A stretch of DNA of 64,000 nt from contig NZ_SCVC01000033.1 in assembly GCF_004297405.1 (NCBI RefSeq), positions 62,001 through 126,000 on the forward strand, in the 5' to 3' direction. The position numbers and the translations under genes were made by a program. The number at the start of each line of letters is the position of its first letter. Positions within the stretch are counted from its first letter, which is position 1. This document shows, piece by piece, positions 1 to 9,022 of the stretch. This DNA is from Reyranella sp. (GTDB lineage: Bacteria > Pseudomonadota > Alphaproteobacteria > Reyranellales > Reyranellaceae). A model generated the notes under the pieces. It was not told the origin of the DNA, searched no databases, and worked only from the letters and a program-made list of their open reading frames with translations.

Positions 1-412
1 TCGGCTCGGTCTCGCCTTCAACGAGATGGTGGCCAAGGGCGAACTCAAGGCGCCGATCGTGATCGGCCGCGACCACCTCGATTCAGGGTCGGTCGCCAGC
101 CCCAATCGCGAGACCGAAAGCATGCGCGACGGCACCGACGCGGTGTCGGACTGGCCGCTGCTGAACGCGCTGCTCAACTGCGCCTCGGGCGCGACCTGGG
201 TCTCGCTGCATCATGGTGGCGGTGTCGGCATGGGATTCTCCCAGCATGCCGGCATGGTGATCGTTTGCGACGGCACACCGGAAGCGGCCAAGCGCGTGGA
301 GCGCGTTCTGTGGAACGATCCGGCCACCGGCGTCATGCGCCATGCCGATGCGGGCTACGAGGACGCGATCGCCTGCGCCCGTGAGAAGGGACTCAACTTG
401 CCGAGCCTCTAG
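1..412 (+). CDS. hutU: urocanate hydratase, C-terminal part (5' end outside window)
   Basis: Urocanate hydratase converts urocanate to imidazolone propionate in cytosolic histidine degradation, using tightly bound NAD. Only the last ~136 residues are here. They contain the family-typical stretches IVIGRDHLDSGSVASPNRET, a DWPLLNALLN segment and the SLHHGGGVGMGFSQHAG block near the NAD/substrate site. The frame is open from base 1, so the start lies left of the window. The gene ends convergently with the next gene, sharing 4 bp. The rest of the hut cluster is presumably to the left, and a HutC-type repressor is encoded about 9 kb to the right. Confidence 0.96.
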   Translation, partial: RLGLAFNEMVAKGELKAPIVIGRDHLDSGSVASPNRETESMRDGTDAVSDWPLLNALLNCASGATWVSLHHGGGVGMGFSQHAGMVIVCDGTPEAAKRVERVLWNDPATGVMRHADAGYEDAIACAREKGLNLPSL

Positions 413-1182
413 CGCTCGGCAAAGGCCTTCTCGACGACGAAGTCGCCGGGCTCGCCGTGATTGCCCTCGACGAAGTGCTGGTCGAGGAGCAGTTGCTTGG
501 TGTCGGCAAGCAGAGCCGGGCTGCCGCAGATCATGACGCGATCATGCGCCGGGTGCAGCGTCGGCAGTGCGATCTCGCTGAACAGCTTGCCCGAGGTGAT
601 CAGGTCGGTGATGCGGCCGCGGTTGCGGAACGGATCGCGAGTCACCGTCGGGAAATAGATGAGCTGGCTCCGCACCATCTCACCGATCAGTTCGTCCTTG
701 GGCAGGCGCTCGGTGATCAGTTCGCCGTAGGCGAGTTCGGAGACGCGGCGGCAGCCATGCAGCAGCACGACCTTCTCGAAGCGCTCGTAGGTCGCGGGAT
801 CCTTGATGACGCTCAGGAACGGTGCCAGGCCGGTGCCCGTGCCGATCAGGTAGAGATTGCGGCCGTTCTTCAGATTGTCGATCACCAAGGTGCCGGTGGC
901 CTTGCGGCCGACGATGACATTGTCACCGGTCTTGAGATGCTGCAGGCGCGAGGTGAGGGGGCCGTCCGCCACTTTGATCGAGAAGAACTCGAGGTTCTCC
1001 TCGTAGTTGGCGCTGGCCACGCTGTAGGCGCGCAGGAGCGGCTTCTCGCTGAGCGCGAGGCCCATCATGGTGAACTCGCCATTGCGAAACCTGAACGAGG
1101 GATCGCGCGTGGTGGTGAAGCTGAACAGCGTGTCGGTCCAGTGATGGACGTCGAGCACCCGCTCCTGGGTGAAACTGGCCAT
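409..1182 (-). CDS. fpr: ferredoxin--NADP reductase
   Basis: A 257-residue flavoprotein that moves electrons between NADPH and ferredoxin/flavodoxin in the cytosol. The FAD-binding half has the RAYSVAS motif (R-x-Y-S) near residue 51. The NADP-binding half has LIGTGTGLAPF near residue 113 and the CGSPALL segment late in the protein. Length is normal for bacterial Fpr. The ATG at 1182 has no clear Shine-Dalgarno; a perfect GTATGCATAC palindrome lies 9 bases upstream. Convergent with hutU. Confidence 0.92.
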   Translation of the reverse strand: MASFTQERVLDVHHWTDTLFSFTTTRDPSFRFRNGEFTMMGLALSEKPLLRAYSVASANYEENLEFFSIKVADGPLTSRLQHLKTGDNVIVGRKATGTLVIDNLKNGRNLYLIGTGTGLAPFLSVIKDPATYERFEKVVLLHGCRRVSELAYGELITERLPKDELIGEMVRSQLIYFPTVTRDPFRNRGRITDLITSGKLFSEIALPTLHPAHDRVMICGSPALLADTKQLLLDQHFVEGNHGEPGDFVVEKAFAER

Positions 1183-1394
1183 AATCGTTTGTATGCATAC
1201 GACCGGGCCGGATCAAGGCAACGGCGCAGCATATGCTGTCGGATTTGGCCGACCGGACGGGATATACTTTCGAGGCCGGGGCGCCCGACGCAATCCTTTT
1301 GCCTTCGGGTGAAATTGTCGGGTTTTCAGGGCCCAGATCCTTCACGGGCACGGGCTGATTATGGGAATCGCGTGCCGTTGTAGCGGCGCTCCTG

Positions 1395-1826
1395 CTAACG
1401 CAGCTTCATCAGCAAGGCCTTGAGTGTCTGGCGCTCGGGCGCGGTAAGCGGCGCCAGCGTGTCCTCGGTCGCCTGGAAGGCGCCGGAAACGGCCTGGTCG
1501 ACCCTTTCTCGTCCCGCCGGCGTCAGCGTAACCAGCAGCCGGCGACCGTCGCCCGGGTCGGCGCTCGTCTTCGTCAAACCGCGCGCGGACAGCCGGTCGA
1601 TCACGCCCTTGATCGTGGCCACGTCCATGGCGGTCAGTCGGCCGAGTTGGTTCTGCGAGCAGGTGCCGACTTCGGCGAGCTTGGAGAGCGCCGCCCATTG
1701 CGTCGGCGTCAGGTCCCCGCCCATCAGCCCGTCGAAGAGGGCGACATGGCGCTGCACGACCTGGCGCAGGATGAAACCGATCTGCTCGTCCAGAACATAG
1801 GGTCGGCGTGACGCTCGGCGGCTCAT
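1395..1826 (-). CDS. MarR-family transcriptional regulator
   Basis: A 143-residue winged-helix repressor/activator. The start at 1826 (MSRRASRR) leaves a protein of standard MarR length; the longer frame upstream has no support. The recognition-helix region is around GRLTAMDVATIKGVIDRL (residues ~62-79), followed by the MarR wing signature D-G-R-R-x4-LTPAG (residues ~95-107). It is divergent from the bkd operon, with 123 bp between the starts, so it is the natural candidate regulator of that operon. Many bacteria use an Lrp-type BkdR instead, so a MarR protein in this place is less usual. The ligand is unknown. Confidence 0.85.
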   Translation of the reverse strand: MSRRASRRPYVLDEQIGFILRQVVQRHVALFDGLMGGDLTPTQWAALSKLAEVGTCSQNQLGRLTAMDVATIKGVIDRLSARGLTKTSADPGDGRRLLVTLTPAGRERVDQAVSGAFQATEDTLAPLTAPERQTLKALLMKLR

Positions 1827-1880
1827 GGAAATGTTCTCCGATGCAGGGGCCGGCAGCAATATGACGACCGAACCCGGCCG

Positions 1881-1898
1881 TGTGAAAGCAAGAACACA
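1881..1898. promoter_or_regulatory. candidate MarR operator between marR and bkd
   Basis: An interrupted inverted repeat TGTG-N10-CACA lies in the 123-bp divergent region between the MarR gene and bkdA1. Placement and symmetry fit a MarR dimer site. The arms are only 4 bp, so chance is possible. Confidence 0.3.
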
Positions 1899-1949
1899 TA
1901 AGCGCGTGGACCTGTATGATCGAGCCGACCGTTGATGCGCGAGGTCGCC

Positions 1950-3194
1950 ATGTCTGAGTCCATGTCCGAGCCGGGGCCTTTGTCGTTCCATGTGCCTGCA
2001 CCAGCGGTGCGGCCCGGCGGCACGCCAGATTTCAGCGACGTGAAGATCTCGCGCGCCGGCGAAGTACGGCGGCCGGACGTCGATGTCGCTCCCGAAGAGA
2101 TCCGCGATCTCGCCTTCCAGATCATCCGCGTGCTCGACCGCAACAGCGAAGCGGTAGGCCCCTGGGCGGGTCTGCTGAGCGACCAGGAGCTGCTCGACGG
2201 CCTGCGCCACATGATGACGCTCCGCGCCTTCGATGCCCGCATGCAGATGGCGCAGCGCCAGGGCAAGACCTCGTTCTACATGCAGCACCTCGGCGAGGAG
2301 GCGGTGAGCTGCGCCTTCCGCAAGGCGCTCGAGCCCGGCGACATGAACTTCCCGACCTACCGGCAGGCTGGGCTGTTGATTGCCGGCGGCTATCCCATGC
2401 TCGACATGATGAACCAGATCTACTCCAACGAGCTCGACCCGATGAAGGGGCGGCAGTTACCGGTGATGTATTCGTCGCGCGAGCACGGCTTCTTCTCGAT
2501 CTCGGGCAACCTCGCCACCCAGTACATCCAGGCCGTGGGCTGGGCGATGGCGTCGGCGATGAAGCGGGACACACGGATCGCCGCAGGTTGGATCGGCGAC
2601 GGGTCGACCGCCGAATCGGATTTCCATGCCGCACTGGTCTTCGCCTCGACCTACAAGGCGCCAGTCGTGCTCAACATCGTCAACAATCAGTGGGCGATCT
2701 CGACCTTCCAGGGCATCGCCCGTGGCGGCGCCGGTACCTTTGCTGCGCGCGGCCTGGGCTTCGGCATTCCGGCGTTGCGGGTTGATGGCAACGACTATCC
2801 GGCGGTGCATGCCGTGGCCAGGTGGGCCGTCGAGCGGGCGCGCCGCAACCTCGGTCCGACGGTCATCGAATATGTGACCTATCGCGTCGGTGCGCATTCG
2901 AGTTCGGACGATCCCTCGGCCTACCGGCCCAAGACCGAGTCCGATGCCTGGCCGCTCGGCGACCCTGTGCTGCGATTGAAGAACCATCTGATCCACCGCG
3001 GTTTCTGGTCGGAGGATCGCCACAAGCAGGCCGAAGCCGAAGTCATGGCGGCCGTCATTGCCGCCCAGAAGGAAGCGGAAACGCACGGCACGCTGCATAC
3101 AGGGCCGCATCCCTCGGCCCGCGACATGTTCGAGGGTGTCTATGAACAGATGCCACCGCACCTGCGGCGGCAGCGCCAGCAGGGCGGAGTCTAG
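1950..3194 (+). CDS. bkdA1: branched-chain 2-oxoacid dehydrogenase E1 component, alpha subunit
   Basis: Thiamine diphosphate-dependent decarboxylating subunit for the 2-oxoacids of Val, Leu and Ile (cytosolic BCKDH complex). The ThDP-binding motif is visible as GDGSTAESDFH at about residues 215-225, closing with NIVNNQWAIS some 30 residues later. I chose ATG 1950 (MSESMSEPG) because GAGG sits 5 bases upstream; ATG 1935 is possible but has a poorer site. The protein is 414 aa, normal for bacterial BkdA1 with its N-terminal extension. It is first of four tightly packed genes (3-bp gap to bkdA2). Confidence 0.94.
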   Translation: MSESMSEPGPLSFHVPAPAVRPGGTPDFSDVKISRAGEVRRPDVDVAPEEIRDLAFQIIRVLDRNSEAVGPWAGLLSDQELLDGLRHMMTLRAFDARMQMAQRQGKTSFYMQHLGEEAVSCAFRKALEPGDMNFPTYRQAGLLIAGGYPMLDMMNQIYSNELDPMKGRQLPVMYSSREHGFFSISGNLATQYIQAVGWAMASAMKRDTRIAAGWIGDGSTAESDFHAALVFASTYKAPVVLNIVNNQWAISTFQGIARGGAGTFAARGLGFGIPALRVDGNDYPAVHAVARWAVERARRNLGPTVIEYVTYRVGAHSSSDDPSAYRPKTESDAWPLGDPVLRLKNHLIHRGFWSEDRHKQAEAEVMAAVIAAQKEAETHGTLHTGPHPSARDMFEGVYEQMPPHLRRQRQQGGV

Positions 3195-3197
3195 CCC

Positions 3198-4211
3198 ATG
3201 CCGCGCAAGACAATGGTCGAGGCAATTCGCGATGCAATGGATGTCTCTATGCAGCGCGACGACAATGTCATCGTCTTCGGCGAGGACGTCGGTTACTTCG
3301 GCGGCGTGTTCCGATGTACGCAGGGCCTTCAGCAGAAGTTCGGCTCCAGCCGGTGCTTCGATGCGCCGATCAGTGAGTCCGGCATCGTTGGCGCTGCTGT
3401 CGGCATGGCAGCCTATGGGTTGCGGCCCTGTGTCGAGATCCAGTTCGCCGACTATATGTATCCCGCCTACGACCAGATTGTGTCGGAGGCCGCGCGGCTG
3501 CGCTATCGCTCCAACGGTCAGTTTACCGCGCCGCTGGTCGTGCGCATGCCGACCGGCGGTGGCATCTTCGGTGGCCAGACGCATAGCCAGAGCCCGGAGG
3601 CGCTGTTCACCCACGTTGCCGGCCTCAAGACTGTCGTGCCGTCCAATCCCTATGATGCGAAGGGGTTGCTGATTGCCGCGATTGAGGACAACGACCCGGT
3701 GATCTTCCTCGAACCCAAGCGGCTCTATAACGGCCCGTTCGACGGTCATCACGACCGGCCCGTGACACCATGGGCACGCCATCCCCAAGGCGAGGTGCCT
3801 GACGGCCATTACACTGTGCCTCTGGGCAAGGCCGCGATCCGTCGCGAAGGCAGCGCGGTGACGGTGCTCGCCTATGGCACCATGGTCTTCGTCGCGGAAG
3901 CGGCCGCCACCGAAACCGGCATCGATGCCGAAGTCATCGATCTGCGCACGCTCGTGCCGTATGACCTCGAGACGATTGTCGCCTCGGTGAACAAGACTGG
4001 GCGCTGCGTGATCGTGCACGAAGCAACCCTGACCTCGGGCTTCGGCGCCGAGTTGAGCGCGCTGGTGCAGGAGAATTGCTTCTACCACCTCGAAGCGCCC
4101 GTCACGCGTGTTGCCGGATGGGATACGCCCTACCCGCATGCGCAGGAGTGGGACTATTTCCCGGGGCCGGCGCGGGTCGGGCGCGCCCTCAAGGCCGTGA
4201 TGGAGGCCTGA
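3198..4211 (+). CDS. bkdA2: branched-chain 2-oxoacid dehydrogenase E1 component, beta subunit
   Basis: A 337-residue E1 beta chain that forms the alpha2beta2 decarboxylase with BkdA1. Family features include the N-terminal VEAIRDAMD, the VFGEDVGYFGGVF segment (residues ~25-37), the ISESGIVG patch and RMPTGGGIFGGQTHSQSPEA near residues 116-135. The C-terminal transketolase-like domain includes LAYGTMVF and VIDLRTLVPYD. It lies between bkdA1 and bkdB with gaps of 3 and 1 bp, implying one transcript and coupled translation. Confidence 0.95.
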   Translation: MPRKTMVEAIRDAMDVSMQRDDNVIVFGEDVGYFGGVFRCTQGLQQKFGSSRCFDAPISESGIVGAAVGMAAYGLRPCVEIQFADYMYPAYDQIVSEAARLRYRSNGQFTAPLVVRMPTGGGIFGGQTHSQSPEALFTHVAGLKTVVPSNPYDAKGLLIAAIEDNDPVIFLEPKRLYNGPFDGHHDRPVTPWARHPQGEVPDGHYTVPLGKAAIRREGSAVTVLAYGTMVFVAEAAATETGIDAEVIDLRTLVPYDLETIVASVNKTGRCVIVHEATLTSGFGAELSALVQENCFYHLEAPVTRVAGWDTPYPHAQEWDYFPGPARVGRALKAVMEA

Positions 4212-4212
4212 G

Positions 4213-5508
4213 ATGGGAATCCGCATCGTCAAGCTTCCTGATGTCGGCGAGGGCGTGGCCGAGGCCGAGGTCGTCGAATGGCATGTCACGGTCGGCCAGT
4301 CGGTGCTGGAGGATCAGATCCTCGCCGCCGTCATGACCGACAAGGCAACCGTCGAGATCCCGTCACCGGTCGCGGGCACCGTGGTCGCGCTAGGCGCCGA
4401 GGTCGGCGGCGTGCTGGCTGTCGGGGCCGAGTTGATTCGCCTCGAAGTGACGGGCGAGGGCGATGCTGAAGTCGCCGCGGCGCCCCGCGAGGCTGCGGCC
4501 GTGCCGCCGCCTGCCCAACCACTTGCGGCAGCGCCGGCACCGAAGCTCCCGGTACCGCCTCCAGCATCACTGCCTGCCGAATCGGCCGCGTCTCCCATAC
4601 CGACGAGCCGCGCGCCGATGGGGCCGCCTCGGCCACCGGGGGAGAAGCCGATCGCTTCGCCAGCAATACGCCGCCGTGCACGTGATGCCGGTGTCGATCT
4701 GCGTCAGGTGCGTGGCACGGGTCCGGCGGGTCGGATCAGCCATGACGATCTCGACGCCTTTCTGCGCGTCGGTACGACATCGGCAAAGGCGGCGCGTGCG
4801 GCAAACACCGAGGTCACGACCGTCAAGGTCATCGGCTTGCGCCGGCGCATCGCCCAGAAGATGGCGGAGGCCAAACGCCGGATCGCGCACTTCTCCTATG
4901 TCGAGGAAGTCGACGTTACGGCGCTCGAGGAGCTGCGCTCCTCGTTGAATGCCGAACGTCGCCAGGACCGTCCACGGCTCACGCTGATGCCGTTCCTCAT
5001 GCAAGCATTGGTCAAGGCCGTCGCCGATTTTCCCGAGATGAATGCGCTCTATGACGACGAGGCGGAGACCATCGAACGGCACGGTGGTGTGCATATCGGC
5101 ATCGCAACGCAAACGCCGTCCGGTTTGATGGTGCCGGTCGTTCGCCACTGCGAGTCGCTCGACTTGTGGGAGTGTGCGGCCGAAGTGCTGCGGCTTGCCG
5201 AGGCCGCGCGTGAAGGTCGCGCGACCCGAGCCGAGCTGACTGGGTCGACGATCACGATCACGAGTCTCGGCGCACTGGGTGGTATCGTCACCACGCCGGT
5301 GATCAACCGGCCGGAGGTGGCGATCATCGGCATCAACCGGCAAGCCGTACGGCCGGTGTGGCAAGGCACGCAGTTTGTGCCGCGGACCATGATGAACCTG
5401 TCGTCGTCGTTCGATCACCGCGTCATCGACGGCTATGTCGCCGCCCGTTTCGTGCAGCGCATCAAGAGCCTGATCGAGACGCCGGCGACGCTTTTCCTAG
5501 AGGCGTGA
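4213..5508 (+). CDS. bkdB: dihydrolipoamide branched-chain acyltransferase (E2)
   Basis: The 431-residue core subunit that transfers the branched acyl group from lipoyl to CoA. Residues 1-80 are a lipoyl domain with the lipoylated lysine in MTDKAT (K44). A Pro/Ala-rich linker follows (about 90-145). The peripheral subunit-binding domain runs about 148-185 (AIRRRARDAGVDLRQVRGTG). The catalytic domain ends with the SFDHRVIDG motif, catalytic His about 402. Only one lipoyl domain is present. It sits 1 bp from both bkdA2 and lpdV. Confidence 0.95.
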   Translation: MGIRIVKLPDVGEGVAEAEVVEWHVTVGQSVLEDQILAAVMTDKATVEIPSPVAGTVVALGAEVGGVLAVGAELIRLEVTGEGDAEVAAAPREAAAVPPPAQPLAAAPAPKLPVPPPASLPAESAASPIPTSRAPMGPPRPPGEKPIASPAIRRRARDAGVDLRQVRGTGPAGRISHDDLDAFLRVGTTSAKAARAANTEVTTVKVIGLRRRIAQKMAEAKRRIAHFSYVEEVDVTALEELRSSLNAERRQDRPRLTLMPFLMQALVKAVADFPEMNALYDDEAETIERHGGVHIGIATQTPSGLMVPVVRHCESLDLWECAAEVLRLAEAAREGRATRAELTGSTITITSLGALGGIVTTPVINRPEVAIIGINRQAVRPVWQGTQFVPRTMMNLSSSFDHRVIDGYVAARFVQRIKSLIETPATLFLEA

Positions 5509-5509
5509 G

Positions 5510-6916
5510 ATGGCCGAAATAACAGCCAAGGTACTGGTCGTCGGTGGTGGACCCGGAGGCTACGTCGCCGCGATTCGCGCAGGCCAGCTCGGCCTTGATA
5601 CCGTGCTGGCCGAGCAGGGCGGCACCGAAGGCGGGCTGGGCGGGACCTGCCTCAATGTCGGCTGCATCCCCTCCAAGGCCGTCATTCATGCCGCCGACGC
5701 CTATCATCACGCCGTCGAGCAGGCGACCGTCGCGCCCTTCGGCCTGCGCGTCGAACGCCCGACGATCGACTTCGCGCGCACAGTCGACTGGAAGGACGGC
5801 ATTGTCGGCCGTCTCACCAGCGGCATCGGTGCCCTGCTGAAGCGTCACAAGGTCAAGATCGTGCAGGGCCATGCCGAGCTGGTGGATGGCAAGACCTGCA
5901 AGGTCGAAACCGACACCGGTCCGCAAACCATCCGTGCCGAGCATGTGATCCTGGCCACAGGCTCGGTAGCAGCGCCGCTGCCGCCCCTGCCGTTCGGTGG
6001 GAAAGTAATCTCTTCAACCGAAGCGCTGTCGTTGCAAGCCATTCCCGGGCGTCTTGTCGTGGTCGGTGCTGGCTATATCGGCCTGGAACTCGGAACGGCC
6101 TTCGCCAAGCTCGGCGCCAAGGTGACAATCGTCGAGGCCGAAGACCGCATCCTGCCAGCCTATGATACCGAACTGGTGAGGCCGGTTGCCAAGCGTCTCC
6201 AGGCGTTGGGTGTCGACATCCTGTTGCGCGCACGCGCTTCGGGCCTCGCCGAGGGTGGCGACGCGGTGCTGATCGAAGAAGGGAGCGGATCGAAACGCAG
6301 CTTGCCGGCCGATCGCATCCTTGTCGCCACCGGCCGGCGTGCCCGGCTGGAGGGCTTCGGCCTGGAGCGGCTCGACCTCACGATGAACGGTCCTTTCGTG
6401 GCCATCGACGAACGCTGCGCCACGTCGATGCGCAACGTCTGGGCGGTGGGCGATATCACCGGCGAGCCGATGTTGGCGCATCGTGCCATGGCGCAAGGGG
6501 CCGTGGTCGCCGAGGTCATCGCGGGGCATCGTCGCGTTTTCGACGGCGCCGTGATTCCCGCTGTCTGCTTCACCGATCCTGAAATCGTCACCGTCGGCCT
6601 TTCACCGGAGGCGGCACGTCAGGCTGGCCGGGAGGTGCGTGTCGCCAGTTTCCCGTTCCAGGCCAACGGTCGCGCCCTGACCTTGGGGGCCGACGATGGC
6701 TTCGTGCGTGTCACGGCGCGTGCCGACAATCACCTGGTCCTCGGCATCGCGGCCGTCGGCGCCGGCGTGTCGGAACTCGCCAGCAGCTTTGCCCTCGCGC
6801 TTGAAATGGGCGCACGTCTGGAAGACATCGGTGGCACCATCCATGCGCATCCGACTCTGGGCGAGGCTTTCCACGAAGCCAGCCTGCGGGCGCTCGGCGA
6901 AGCGCTTCACATCTAG
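5510..6916 (+). CDS. lpdV: dihydrolipoyl dehydrogenase (E3)
   Basis: The 468-residue FAD disulfide oxidoreductase that reoxidises the E2 lipoyl group with NAD+. The FAD-binding GGGPGG is at residues 12-17. The redox-active pair is CLNVGC (C47, C52), and the NAD-binding GAGYIGLELG follows. The C-terminal interface has HAHPTLGEAFHEA, with the catalytic His about 447. Its place in the bkd operon marks it as the dedicated E3 of BCKDH rather than of pyruvate dehydrogenase. Confidence 0.95.
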   Translation: MAEITAKVLVVGGGPGGYVAAIRAGQLGLDTVLAEQGGTEGGLGGTCLNVGCIPSKAVIHAADAYHHAVEQATVAPFGLRVERPTIDFARTVDWKDGIVGRLTSGIGALLKRHKVKIVQGHAELVDGKTCKVETDTGPQTIRAEHVILATGSVAAPLPPLPFGGKVISSTEALSLQAIPGRLVVVGAGYIGLELGTAFAKLGAKVTIVEAEDRILPAYDTELVRPVAKRLQALGVDILLRARASGLAEGGDAVLIEEGSGSKRSLPADRILVATGRRARLEGFGLERLDLTMNGPFVAIDERCATSMRNVWAVGDITGEPMLAHRAMAQGAVVAEVIAGHRRVFDGAVIPAVCFTDPEIVTVGLSPEAARQAGREVRVASFPFQANGRALTLGADDGFVRVTARADNHLVLGIAAVGAGVSELASSFALALEMGARLEDIGGTIHAHPTLGEAFHEASLRALGEALHI

Positions 6917-6923
6917 GATCGTC

Positions 6924-7595
6924 ATGACCTTTTCCCTCGTCGGGCGCTGCGCCCGGACTGGAATGCTGGGCGCCGCCGTCACGACCTCGTCGATCGCGGT
7001 CGGTTCGCGGTGCCAGTACGCGCGGGCGGGCATCGGCGCGTCCTTGACCCAGCATCGCACCGATCCACGGTTGGGGCCTCTTGCGCTCGATTTGCTGGCG
7101 CGCGGCTTTACCGCCGAGGAAGCTCTGAAGGCCATCGTTGCGGCAACGCCTCATCGCGATTGGCGTCAGCTCGCCGTGATCGACGCTGCGGGTCGTACTG
7201 CCGTCTATTCCGGCGCCCAGGTCCGCGGCGAGCGTGGCGAGGCCGAAGGCCGGGATTGCGCCGCCATTGCCAACATCGTGCGGTCCGAGACGATTCCGCG
7301 AGCCATGGTCGAGAGCTTCGAACGGTCGCCGGATCTGCCGCTGGCACGCCGCCTTGTCGATGCGCTGGCCGCCGGCGAAGCGGCTGGCGGCGAGAGGCAG
7401 CCGGTAATGTCGGCGGCGCTGATCGTGGTCGACAAGGAGCCATTTCCCTACGTCGACCTTCGTGTCGACGATCACCCCAAGCCGATCGCGGAGCTTTCGC
7501 GCCTTTGGTCGATATATCAGGTCGAGGCCGATGCCTACGTGACGCGCGCCGTCGACCCCGAGCAGGCGTCATCGCCTCCCAACATGGCCCGCTAG
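6924..7595 (+). CDS. DUF1028 family protein
   Basis: A 223-residue member of the DUF1028 family, thought from fold comparison to resemble Ntn-hydrolases but without a settled function. The typical N-terminus (MTFSLVGRCARTGMLG) is followed by AVTTSSIAVGSRCQYAR and VIDAAGRTAVYSG. The start at 6924 lies 7 bp after the lpdV stop, so it looks like the last gene of the bkd transcript. Nothing here shows its substrate. A hydrolase acting on an amide or acyl conjugate in branched-chain amino acid breakdown is only a guess from context. It ends convergently with the M20 gene. Confidence 0.85.
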   Translation: MTFSLVGRCARTGMLGAAVTTSSIAVGSRCQYARAGIGASLTQHRTDPRLGPLALDLLARGFTAEEALKAIVAATPHRDWRQLAVIDAAGRTAVYSGAQVRGERGEAEGRDCAAIANIVRSETIPRAMVESFERSPDLPLARRLVDALAAGEAAGGERQPVMSAALIVVDKEPFPYVDLRVDDHPKPIAELSRLWSIYQVEADAYVTRAVDPEQASSPPNMAR

Positions 7596-7614
7596 GCGCA
7601 CGCGGCGGCGGCCG

Positions 7615-8946
7615 CTACTTCTTCTCCAGCACGTCCAGCAGCACCAGACTCATCGCCTCGGCGCCGGTCCGGATGGTCGGCTCAGGCACCGGCGCGAACT
7701 CTGGCGAGTGATTGCCAGGCACCGGCTTGTTGTCTTTCATCGCCTGGGCGAGATCCTTGGGGTCGAGCCCACCGATGCCGAAGTAGAAGGACGGCACGCC
7801 CGCGATGACGAACTCGGAATAGTCCTCGCTTGCCGAGCCTGGCTCCGACATGAGCCGCGCTTTGTCGCCGAACGCTGCCTTCAGCACTGCGCCGCTGCGC
7901 GCGGCGAGCGTTGCGTCGTTGATCACTGCCTTCGCGCCGGCTGTGATCTTGATCTCCGGTGGCGGCGCGCCGGCCATCATCGCGACTGCCTTGGCGGTCC
8001 TCTCGATACCGTCGATCATCCTGGTGCGCGTGGCATCGTCGTGCGAACGAATCGTGCCGCGCAGCAAAGCGGTATCGGGAATGATGTTGCCGGCGCTGCC
8101 TGCCTGCACGGCACCGATCGTCACCACGCCGAATCTGGCGGCATCCTTCTCGCGGCTGATCACACTCTGCACGTCGACGATGAAACGGCCAGCCATCATG
8201 ATCGGGTCGACGGTGACATGCGGGCGAGAACCGTGGCCGCCCTTGCCGATGAAGTTGATCTCCAAGCCGTCGGAGGTCGAGTTCCAGACACCCGGCTTGT
8301 AGCTCACATAGCCGTAGGGGCCTGGCCCGACATGCAGCGCGAAGCCGTAGTCCGGCTTGGGAAAGCGGGTGAACAGTCCATCGGCGACCATCGCCTTGGC
8401 GCCGCCGCCGCCTTCCTCGGCCGGCTGGCCGACGAACACCAGGGTGCCGCTCCACTGGTCCTTCATGTCGAGCATGATTTTGGCGACGGCCACCCACACC
8501 GCCATGTGGATGTCGTGGCCGCAGGCATGCATCACCGGCGTCTCCTTGCCGCGCCAGATCTGCGTAGCCTTGCTCGCATAGGGCAGGCCGGTCTTCTCCG
8601 GCATCGGCAGGGCGTCGAGGTCGGTGCGGACCATGATCGTGGGACCCGGACCGTTCTTGTAGATCGCGACGAGGCCGGTCCTGCCGACCTTCTCGGTGAC
8701 CTCGTAGCCCAGCGCCCTCATCTCAGCGGCGAGCTTGGCCGCCGTCCGGGTTTCCTGGAAGCCGAGTTCGGGGTGAGCATGGATGTCCTTGTAGAGGGCA
8801 TCGAGGCGGGAATACTGCGTGTCGAGGCTGCGGGTGATCGCGGCGCGCTGGCCGGCGATATCGACTGCGCCCGCCGAGGCCGTCATCCCCAGTGTCGCGA
8901 CAAGGACGAGGCAGCTGCTTCTGAGCCAGGACTTGATGGTGATCAC
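7615..8946 (-). CDS. exported M20-family amidohydrolase (aminoacylase/hippuricase-like)
   Basis: A 443-residue metallohydrolase that would cleave amide bonds of N-acyl amino acids or similar conjugates. An N-terminal signal peptide (charged start, hydrophobic core, cleavage near ASAGA-VDI, about residue 28) predicts a periplasmic enzyme. The metal-binding motifs are HACGHDIHMA and QPAEEGGGGA; the dimerisation domain lies between. I prefer the GTG at 8946 over the TTG at 8961, because the purine-rich GGAGGGGG immediately before the GTG is an ideal Shine-Dalgarno. It is the last gene of the PhyH-ABC-HutC operon, so its substrate is probably what the operon imports. Confidence 0.88.
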   Translation of the reverse strand: MITIKSWLRSSCLVLVATLGMTASAGAVDIAGQRAAITRSLDTQYSRLDALYKDIHAHPELGFQETRTAAKLAAEMRALGYEVTEKVGRTGLVAIYKNGPGPTIMVRTDLDALPMPEKTGLPYASKATQIWRGKETPVMHACGHDIHMAVWVAVAKIMLDMKDQWSGTLVFVGQPAEEGGGGAKAMVADGLFTRFPKPDYGFALHVGPGPYGYVSYKPGVWNSTSDGLEINFIGKGGHGSRPHVTVDPIMMAGRFIVDVQSVISREKDAARFGVVTIGAVQAGSAGNIIPDTALLRGTIRSHDDATRTRMIDGIERTAKAVAMMAGAPPPEIKITAGAKAVINDATLAARSGAVLKAAFGDKARLMSEPGSASEDYSEFVIAGVPSFYFGIGGLDPKDLAQAMKDNKPVPGNHSPEFAPVPEPTIRTGAEAMSLVLLDVLEKK

Positions 8947-9022
8947 GCGTTCCCCCTCCAATGGCTAGGAGTAGAACGTTATCGGAGAGGTGTGCGGTCG
9001 GGAAGGTGGGTCGCCGGCCGGA

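Noticed and set aside
1233..1358. Possible 41-codon plus-strand frame upstream of fpr
   Set aside because: No ribosome-binding site, and a second equally long frame overlaps it. I see no gene or RNA in the 212-bp gap 1183-1394.
2457..4289. Open frame of 610 codons on the minus strand
   Set aside because: Antisense to bkdA1 and bkdA2, whose domains and motifs are unambiguous; no recognisable domain in this frame.
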